This document shows positions 60,258 through 64,000 of a stretch of 64,000 nucleotides of DNA, piece by piece. A program made the translations under genes and the position numbers. The stretch's first letter is position 1. Each line of letters begins with the position of its first letter. This DNA comes from Diadema setosum. Lineage: Eukaryota > Echinodermata > Echinoidea > Diadematoida > Diadematidae. A model generated the notes under the pieces. It did not search any database. It was not told the origin of the DNA and saw only the letters and a list, made by a program, of their open reading frames with translations. The DNA lies in assembly GCF_964275005.1 (NCBI RefSeq), contig NC_092685.1, positions 11,371,654 to 11,435,653 of the forward strand, given 5' to 3'.

Positions 60258-61433
60258 ACACACACACACTCACACACACATCTCTTTTTTTTTTCTCTCT
60301 CTCTCTCTGTCAACACATAGACACACCCATGCACATTCATAGCTATACATCCTACAGACCAACATAGATATTGCATCCTTACGTATCACACGTATGCACG
60401 TACAGCATGCATACATACATTCTTTTTATATTCTCAAAATTATTTTCTTTCTTTTTTAATGAGGTTAAAGAGAATTCATGTTTTCTTCTTTTTGATGGTT
60501 ATTAATCAATCAAATGCACTGTTTTCTGCACAATAACAACGGATACAGGATGATGTCACTGATTTATGAAGGATTTCAGTATTAATGATCAAGCAAACAC
60601 TGCTGATGAAAATAGATACCTAACCATGGTACTGAGAACTCTGCCTTGAATGTGTGTACAAAGTGGTGACAGTAGAAGGAATGAGTTTCTGTAGCCAAAG
60701 GGGATTAGCAAAGTGGCCAAATCTGCCTAATTCTGCCAGAAATTAATACTGTATACGCCATATATTTCGCGAGTCTAAATTTTCGCGAATCGAGACTTCC
60801 CGATGATTTCATGAGTGATTAAATTCGCGACCATGGAGTCCTTTACTGAACGCAGAAATGTGTACGCGTACATCCCATTCATATCAGGATCAGAGTCAAT
60901 ATTTTCGCGTGTCTTTAATTTCGCGAATTACAGCTGACTCGCGAAATTCGCGAAAATAAAAACCTCGCGAAATATTCGGCGTATACAGTATGTTGAGAAC
61001 AGATTGATTTTGCTATAACAAACACTTCCCATAGACACCTGCCTGAGTATGCTTTGGACTAGTCTTCAGTGAGTTAATCATTCCCTCATGTCTTGACAGT
61101 TGTCCAAATCCTGCCTAATTTTGGAATTAATTTTGCCCATTTAAGTCCATATGGCGCACAAGCGAACAAAGCTACTTGGATAGCTATGTGGATGTGTAGA
61201 TGTTGGCAATGCTGGTGTAGTCTGGTGGTCTTGGCCAATCCTTCCGCACAGTCTTTAGAGAAGAGAAAGAAAAGTTTTCTGTTTTTTGAGACTCACGACG
61301 TTTCCCTCCCCTAGGATGCTGCCAGTGAGCTGAGGGCGTCGTTGACTGGAGGCGGCAACGAGCCGAGGGGAGCCAAGCGAACACACAGTCAGGCAGAAGA
61401 GGAGGATGAGGATAAGGATGATACAGTGAGGTA

Positions 61434-61503
<70 letters not shown>

Positions 61504-63924
61504 GGGGGGGGAGGTGATTAAGTTGTGGTACCTATTAGCTGTAGAATATAGTGGCACTCCATATTTAGGTTGAATGTATAAATAACTAAGTAAGCCCCCC
61601 CCCCCATCAAAACATAACTTTTTCTGAAACAATATTTTAGCAAAATGATATGTGGGGAGGGGGATATACCTACAATAATTGATTGACTTCTGTGTGAAAG
61701 TGAGAATGATCTGTAGAGTCTTGCATGAGGGAGCACACATTCAAGACACAAGTGTAACTTTTTAAAAGACACAAGAGTTATTTTTGGTGTTCCGTGAAAT
61801 GTGATTCAGACAAAGTCTGCTTCTCATGAATGTTTAAGAGCTGCTGGTGTTGTTAAGGGATTGTTTCATTTCCATCTGTGAAGATGACTGAATAGCCCAT
61901 ATTCAGCTGCAATAGCTGGTCTTCCATGGGGTCCAGTTGGATTTAAAGCGGGACCACTTCACCTGCTTAAACAACCTGCTCTTTGCGATGAATAAATGAA
62001 GCAGGCTCCTTTACATGCATGAGTCGTGACTCTCTCACACATGGGGTCTACACTTAATGTCCTATTCGAGGGACAGACTGTTTTACCTTTTACTAGAGTG
62101 GGTGGTATGATTACACACAAGATTGCTCAGCTAGACTTAGGAATCAAACTGGGGTCCTTTGGATTGTGAGGCAGACATGCTACCGACTGAGCTAACTCAC
62201 CAGGAGGGCTGAATCAAAATAAGAAAAAGGGCTCAGGCTGACTAGCATAACCCTATTCTAACTGGAGGGGGGGGGGGTCAAATTGACCCCCCCTCGACGT
62301 TTCGCGCCACGATTTCGCAACGCGCAAAGATTTTGCCGCGTCGTTTCGCGACTTTTTCATTGAAGTCTCCCGCATATTTTGAGACCAAATTTGCGACATC
62401 TGGGTACACCGTTTTGAAGTTACACAATGTTTTGCATATGCATGTCAACCAAAAAACAGCTCAAATTCATGATAACGTGTGCAAATCCAATGCAAATAGT
62501 GTTTTTTGGTTAAATTGATATAAATTAGATTATTTCAACTTTTAACCATTGAAATCAATCAATTCTAGTGTAGATAAGCCTGAAAAAGTGCCTGCAACAA
62601 ATTTTGGCAAAAAAACAATAGAAAACAAAAGGTCGAAAAAACAATAAAATACATAAGAAATTAACAAAACAATAAAAAACAAAAGAAATTGATTTCGATT
62701 GTGCTATTTTTTTACACTAAAATTGTTTGATGTGTCTTGAGGAATTCTGACACAAAAATTTAGCAATCCTACAGTCTTTTTAATGGAGTTATAGGTGAAA
62801 ATATGATTTCATGCGCAAATTTGCATAATTAATTTATTAAAAAGAGAAAGGCAATATTTTTCTATTGTATGACCATGTAATCTTGTAGTTGACATCCAGC
62901 TCTATCTTCTGGCAAAATTTCGCGGCGATCGCGCGATCAGCGGCCGAGATCTAAAGGGGGGGTCAAATTGACCCCCCCCCCCCTCAGTAAAAACTTGGTC
63001 TCAAATAGCCCAGTTAGAATAGGGTTAAACTGACAGTTCATGCATTAGATGTACACCATCTTATGACAAGATAACCACACCTTGTTTTGATATAATTGCT
63101 GCAAGTTACTGTATACGCCGTTATTTTCGCGTACAGATATTTTCACGAATGACGAGGTCATAGACATTTTCGCGAGATGTTGTTTTCACGAATCGACGCC
63201 GACGCTTACGTTAATGCTCTATTAACAAAGCGCATGGAGACAATTTCGCGTGTTGTTAAATTCGCGATCCAACTGCAGTTCGCGAAATTCGCGAAAATAA
63301 CGGCGTATACAGTACAACAGCCCTGCCATCTGCAGATTTTGTCCCATAATAAAGTCATATCATGACAGTGGTAATGCCTACTTCATGTCTGATCTGTTTC
63401 AACCATCGTATCTGTGACTTTGTGTTTGGAAAATGCCTCATGCAAGTGTTTTATTATTATTACCATTTTTTTAGTTTGTTTTTCTCAGTAGTCTAATCCC
63501 AGTGTCTTTCATGCACCCCAGCACACCAGTATGCACACACAGCCATTCATTGAATTCCAACATACATATGCACAACATATCATGTCAGAGATAATTATAT
63601 GTATCTGTGAAGTATGTACCAAATGAAAGTCTTATGAAATGCCATATCAGGGTCATGTATGCTGGAATTTGCATGGAATCAACACAAGATAGTTTGATGG
63701 ACATTCTCTTTTAACCCATTGAGGACGGGCTGATTTTGCTACAACACGCATTTTCCATAGACACCTGCCCGAGTAAGTCTTCAATGGGTTAACATGTGAC
63801 AAGTTACATGTATCTTCTTTTGTCATTCAATTCCTGTAGGCTTTGGGAAGATGGATGGAAAGAGCGCTACTACCAGAACAAATTTGATGTGCCATCAACT
63901 GACATAGAGTTTCGCTCTAAAGTG
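39836..63924 (+). CDS. XRN2: XRN2, nuclear 5'-3' exoribonuclease 2 (5' 19 exons; continues beyond window)
   Basis: XRN2 (Rat1) degrades 5'-monophosphate RNA in the nucleus. It acts in transcription termination after poly(A) cleavage, in rRNA processing and in surveillance. Nineteen exons with compatible phases encode residues 1-539 (human protein 950). Catalytic acidic residues are intact: Asp54 (YLDMNGIIH), Asp103 ([11 protein letters not shown]), Glu204/Glu206 (PGEGEHK), Asp234/Asp236 (GADADLIML), and Asp345 ([15 protein letters not shown]). A CCHC zinc knuckle (Cys264, Cys267, His272, Cys277), known in XRN2 but not in XRN1, supports the XRN2 call. The start [19 protein letters not shown] matches human exactly in position. 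Oddities: an 18-nt exon 8, a GC donor after exon 11, a 6.85-kb intron 7, and a possible optional exon at 59897-59956. The C-terminal half lies to the right of the window. Confidence 0.97.
40545..40975 (-). mobile_element. Diverged copy of the CAGTATTCGGTCA MITE (XRN2 intron 1)
   Basis: Shares GGATACCATCACACTC, GTCGGCACTTGTATTCAAC and neighbouring sequence with the reverse strand of 10060-10827. Ends are poorly preserved. Confidence 0.5.
40976..41683 (+). mobile_element. 5'-truncated family-1 HINE-like element, interrupted
   Basis: Matches the second half of 47431-48718 and 52312-53301 (GGGAAGTTTCTTGC, GATACTGAAATTATACTTTTTCTC, ATTACTCAATGC). It ends CAGTCGCCATAGTGACATTTCTAG. The match is broken at about 41349-41625 by an unrelated repeat. 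Confidence 0.65.
41349..41625 (+). repeat. Dispersed repeat nested in HINE-like element
   Basis: Homologous to about 11925-12180 (TGCACATGCTGCATA, GTATCGATAACAT, GTTTGAGGTGACAAAAA, CAGCGACTGGG) and, inverted, to 49977-50150. Its position inside a family-1 copy shows it inserted later. Confidence 0.6.
42574..42701 (+). CDS. XRN2: XRN2 exon 2: first catalytic Asp
   Basis: Residues 26-67. [20 protein letters not shown] is identical to human and contains metal ligand Asp54. Confidence 0.98.
43590..43763 (+). CDS. XRN2: XRN2 exon 3
   Basis: Residues 68-125. [16 protein letters not shown] through [17 protein letters not shown] is identical to human; holds Asp103 and the basic 5'-phosphate pocket region. 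Confidence 0.98.
43805..43889. mobile_element. 85-bp TTAA-flanked mini-MITE (XRN2 intron 3)
   Basis: CCCATTGAGGATGAG and the inverted CCCACTGAGGACAG lie between TTAA sites (43801-43804, 43890-43893), again a piggyBac-like signature. Related copies are at 60991-61076 (decayed) and 63715-63788. Confidence 0.7.
44733..44844 (+). CDS. XRN2: XRN2 exon 4
   Basis: Residues 126-163. A charged variable stretch, then GGYLPPP and HFDSNCITP (human RFDSNCITP). Confidence 0.95.
45334..45423 (+). CDS. XRN2: XRN2 exon 5
   Basis: Residues 164-193, [20 protein letters not shown] and NNDPGW, as in human. Confidence 0.97.
46059..46131 (+). CDS. XRN2: XRN2 exon 6: catalytic Glu pair
   Basis: Residues 194-217. 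[20 protein letters not shown] includes Glu204 and Glu206. Confidence 0.98.
46550..46600 (+). CDS. XRN2: XRN2 exon 7
   Basis: Residues 218-234, [16 protein letters not shown], ending on catalytic Asp234. Followed by a 6.85-kb intron. Confidence 0.96.
47431..48718 (+). mobile_element. Family-1 HINE-like element (XRN2 intron 7), near full length
   Basis: Starts with stem-loop GCCTCCGCCAC/GTGGTGCCGGAGGC, then TTATGTTTTC and a (GTCC)n tract. Three tandem body units follow, each with a TCACCAAACTTGGTCC-type phrase and runs of AAGGTCAAAGGTCA. It ends with a stem-loop (TCGCCATAGTGA) followed by CATTTCTAG/T. Confidence 0.7.
48941..48988. repeat. (CA)n microsatellite
   Basis: CA dinucleotides in XRN2 intron 7. 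Confidence 0.95.
49278..49420. repeat. (ATATTC)n tandem repeat
   Basis: An 8-bp-like period, ATATTCAT, repeated with small variation; AT-rich and non-coding. Confidence 0.9.
49525..49745. repeat. GGGCCC-rich minisatellite
   Basis: About 220 bp dominated by GGCCC/GGGCC words (GGGGCCCAGAGCCCAAGTGGGCCCAGG-like units), in a very AT-rich neighbourhood. Open frames in several frames encode only Gly/Pro/Ala-rich low-complexity sequence and are not genes. Confidence 0.85.
49763..49988. repeat. Two-copy 113-bp tandem duplication
   Basis: AGTCATGACTTGCTGTGATAATG... begins at 49763 and again at 49876; the copies differ at only a few bases. Each unit also contains two half-repeats ending TTATGTAAATACACTGTAC. 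Confidence 0.9.
49977..50150 (-). repeat. Inverted copy of the dispersed repeat at 41349-41625
   Basis: Contains CCAGTCGCTGTATAAAGCGCGACAGGGCTG and TTTTTGTCACCTCAAA, the reverse complement of the matching parts at 11940-12175. Confidence 0.55.
50776..51264 (+). mobile_element. Family-4 HINE-like element (XRN2 intron 7)
   Basis: Starts ACCTCCGCCCAGGGGGAAGG, has AAATAACTCAAAAAGTAGG and ATGAAACTTGCAGGAAAGG, and ends TGGAGGTCTGCGCTCTCAGAGTGCTTCTGTAG. The terminal GCGCTC/GAGTGC stem-loop precedes CTGTAG/T. A partial copy lies at 54419-54800. Confidence 0.65.
51483..51560. repeat. (ATT)n/(AGT)n compound microsatellite
   Basis: Triplets TTAGTA, then ATT, then AGT in succession. Confidence 0.95.
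52038..52310 (+). mobile_element. 5' part of a family-5 HINE-like element
   Basis: Opens with stem-loop GTATCCCCCGAAC/GTTCGGAGGATAC (52038-52066), then CGTCCGCCGCAG and CTTCAAATTTGGCATGAAGG. It is truncated where the family-1 element at 52312 begins. Confidence 0.5.
52312..53301 (+). mobile_element. Family-1 HINE-like element (XRN2 intron 7), second copy
   Basis: Starts ATGCCTCCGCCAACGGAGTGGCCGGAGGCATTATG, has a (GTCC)/(GTAC) tract, one CATCAAACTTGGTATGAGGG phrase and AAAGGTCAAAGGTCA runs. It ends with stem-loop TCGC-CGTA-GCGA then TATATCTAG/T, about 150 bp before the XRN2 micro-exon. Confidence 0.7.
53452..53469 (+). CDS. XRN2: XRN2 exon 8: 18-nt micro-exon
   Basis: Supplies residues 235-240 (ADLIML, with split codons at both ends), including catalytic Asp236. 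It has a good acceptor (TTTTTTCAAATCAACAG) and a strong donor (GTGAGT). It is required to join exon 7 (phase 1) to exon 9 (phase 1) while preserving the invariant DADLIMLGLATHE sequence of XRN proteins. Confidence 0.93.
54260..54349 (+). CDS. XRN2: XRN2 exon 9: first half of zinc knuckle
   Basis: Residues 241-270. [17 protein letters not shown], then CELCNQE with Cys264 and Cys267. Confidence 0.97.
54419..54800 (+). mobile_element. Partial family-4 HINE-like element (XRN2 intron 9)
   Basis: Matches 50776-51170 (ACCTCC, GTAACTCAAAAAGTTGGGGAATGGATTT, ATAGGGTCATTGAACTCGGGAGTTCA). Its 3' stem-loop end is missing. Confidence 0.6.
55493..55542 (+). CDS. XRN2: XRN2 exon 10: second half of zinc knuckle
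   Basis: Residues 271-287, [13 protein letters not shown]; His272 and Cys277 complete the CCHC knuckle. Confidence 0.96.
55863..55934 (+). CDS. XRN2: XRN2 exon 11 with GC donor
   Basis: Residues 288-311, ending [14 protein letters not shown] (human [13 protein letters not shown]). The donor is GAG/GCAAGT, a GC-AG intron; extending to another GT would break the alignment with exon 12. Confidence 0.95.
56422..56610. mobile_element. 189-bp TA-flanked MITE (XRN2 intron 11)
   Basis: Ends CTGTAAAAGTGGATATTTT and the inverted CTGTAAAAGTGAAAATTTT, each flanked by TA. No coding capacity. Confidence 0.75.
56790..56843 (+). CDS. XRN2: XRN2 exon 12
   Basis: Residues 312-329, [18 protein letters not shown] (human YLERELTMASLPFTFDVE). 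Confidence 0.96.
57388..57467 (+). CDS. XRN2: XRN2 exon 13
   Basis: Residues 330-355. [20 protein letters not shown] is almost identical to human and carries Asp345. Confidence 0.98.
58150..58207 (+). CDS. XRN2: XRN2 exon 14
   Basis: Residues 356-375, [20 protein letters not shown] (human RENAIDRLVNIYKNVVHKTG). The acceptor CTGAAG has a short pyrimidine tract from the TTTTTTCTTTACTTTTC upstream. Confidence 0.95.
58842..58997 (+). CDS. XRN2: XRN2 exon 15
   Basis: Residues 376-427. [18 protein letters not shown], then EDEIFKKRR and a basic [13 protein letters not shown] segment, a likely nuclear localisation region as in human. Confidence 0.97.
58998..59130. repeat. (GAT)n degenerate triplet tract
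   Basis: Starts right at the exon 15 donor region and runs about 130 bp into intron 15. Confidence 0.9.
59631..59672 (+). CDS. XRN2: XRN2 exon 16 (42 nt)
   Basis: Residues 428-441, [14 protein letters not shown] (human QPAFTPSGILTPH). Phase 0 both sides. Confidence 0.9.
59897..59956 (+). CDS. XRN2: Possible optional XRN2 exon
   Basis: A 60-nt open segment bounded by CTCCTAG and GTATAT, phase 0 on both sides, would add 20 residues ([15 protein letters not shown]...) between exons 16 and 17. Human XRN2 has a poorly conserved SPGSQVASNP stretch here. Weak evidence; could be intron. Confidence 0.3.
60097..60189 (+). CDS. XRN2: XRN2 exon 17
   Basis: Residues 442-472, a low-complexity Ala/Gly start, then [21 protein letters not shown] second AG six bases downstream (CTGCAGGCTGCAG) gives a tandem acceptor that could drop two alanines. 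Confidence 0.9.
60237..60282. repeat. (CA)n microsatellite, XRN2 intron 17
   Basis: CA repeats between CT-rich tracts. Confidence 0.9.
60749..60988. mobile_element. TCGCGA-rich CTGTATACGCC MITE (XRN2 intron 17)
   Basis: 240 bp with inverted ends CTGTATACGCCATATATTTC and CTGTATACGCCGAATATTTC, TA on both sides. Internal TTCGCGAA motifs recur several times. Other copies are at 63109-63312 and 25151-25392. Confidence 0.8.
60991..61076. mobile_element. Decayed TTAACCCATTGAGGAC mini-MITE
   Basis: Shares GATTTTGCTA...CATAGACACCTGCC with 63715-63788 and ends TTCAGTGAGTTAA. It sits directly next to the MITE at 60749-60988. Confidence 0.5.
61315..61430 (+). CDS. XRN2: XRN2 exon 18
   Basis: Residues 473-510. 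Basic GAKRTHSQ followed by an acidic [11 protein letters not shown] run, equivalent to the human KRKAEDSDSEPEPEDNV linker. Confidence 0.94.
61437..61492. repeat. (GT)n microsatellite, XRN2 intron 18
   Basis: GT dinucleotides starting 6 bases after the exon 18 donor site. Confidence 0.95.
61863..62205 (-). mobile_element. tRNA-derived SINE, copy 2 (XRN2 intron 18)
   Basis: On the minus strand it begins GGTGAGTTAGCTCAGTCGGT, a tRNA-like box A region, followed by CAGTTTGATTCC (box B). The body is shared with 38449-38770. Layout fits a tRNA-derived SINE; family not recognised. Confidence 0.7.
62251..63024 (-). mobile_element. 774-bp piggyBac-type MITE, copy B (XRN2 intron 18)
   Basis: Same length as copy A (33623-34396) but inverted, with the same CCCTATTCTAACTGG ends. 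The right flank is TTAA; the left flank is ATAA, a one-base change. Internal landmarks (GCGGCGATCGCGCGATC; CCAGCTCTATCTTC) match copy A on the opposite strand. Confidence 0.85.
63109..63312. mobile_element. TCGCGA-rich CTGTATACGCC MITE, copy 3 (XRN2 intron 18)
   Basis: 204 bp; ends CTGTATACGCCGTTATTTTC and inverted CTGTATACGCCGTTATTTTC are identical over at least 20 bp, flanked by TA. Identical ends suggest a young insertion. Confidence 0.82.
63715..63788. mobile_element. TTAACCCATTGAGGAC mini-MITE, copy 3
   Basis: 74 bp between TTAA sites with ends CCCATTGAGGAC and inverted CCCATTGAAGAC. It ends only about 50 bp upstream of the XRN2 exon 19 acceptor. Confidence 0.75.
63840..63924 (+). CDS. 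XRN2: XRN2 exon 19
   Basis: Residues 511-539. [17 protein letters not shown] (human LWEAGWKQRYYKNKFDV) begins the second conserved region; donor GTGAGT. Later exons are outside the window. Confidence 0.97.
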
Positions 63925-64000
63925 GTGAGTTTTTAGCTGGCTGTAATTAGGGTGAATTGTTATATCGTCTAATGTTTGCAGTGATCTTGTGTTCTGATGA

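Overview
The window is animal genomic DNA that reads most like a marine invertebrate deuterostome (echinoderm, hemichordate or cephalochordate grade; I cannot name the species). The genes are intron-rich with GT-AG borders and their proteins align closely with human orthologues. The spaces between exons are filled with short non-autonomous mobile elements, microsatellites and tandem repeats of the kind common in such genomes.

Three protein-coding genes are supported. (1) At the left end, on the minus strand, lies the first coding exon of a barrier-to-autointegration factor gene (BANF1/BANF2-like, 1151-1279); the rest is beyond the left edge. (2) A complete MCM8 gene is on the plus strand at 9058-30787: 22 coding exons and about 956 codons, with an N-terminal glycine/arginine/tryptophan-rich extension, an OB/zinc-binding N-terminal domain and a full AAA+ helicase core. 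(3) The 5' part of XRN2 (nuclear 5'-3' exoribonuclease 2) is on the plus strand at 39836-63924: 19 coding exons, residues 1-539, running off the right edge. An 18-nucleotide micro-exon completes the DAD catalytic motif, and one intron has a GC donor. MCM8 acts in homologous-recombination repair, XRN2 in transcription termination and RNA decay, and BAF in chromatin and nuclear-envelope organisation. They do not form a pathway; their adjacency looks like conserved chromosomal linkage (human MCM8, BANF2 and XRN2 are all on 20p).

Other content by region: 1-9 kb holds Helentron/HINE-like elements with tandem cores, a near-palindromic TTAA-flanked element and an ATT microsatellite. MCM8 introns carry TA-flanked MITEs (one inverted pair in intron 3), a tRNA-derived SINE and, in intron 20, a 1.65-kb decayed hAT transposon with terminal inverted repeats and an 8-bp target duplication. 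The MCM8-XRN2 intergenic region (30.8-39.8 kb) contains adjoining fragments of a Ty3/gypsy and a BEL/Pao retrotransposon, a 774-bp piggyBac-type MITE, a 90-bp-arm hairpin between TA tracts, and a tRNA-Gly(TCC)-like gene with Pol III boxes. XRN2 intron 7 (6.85 kb) is almost wholly mobile-element sequence. A second 774-bp piggyBac-type MITE lies inverted in XRN2 intron 18. I saw no CRISPR array, bacterial gene or toxin gene.
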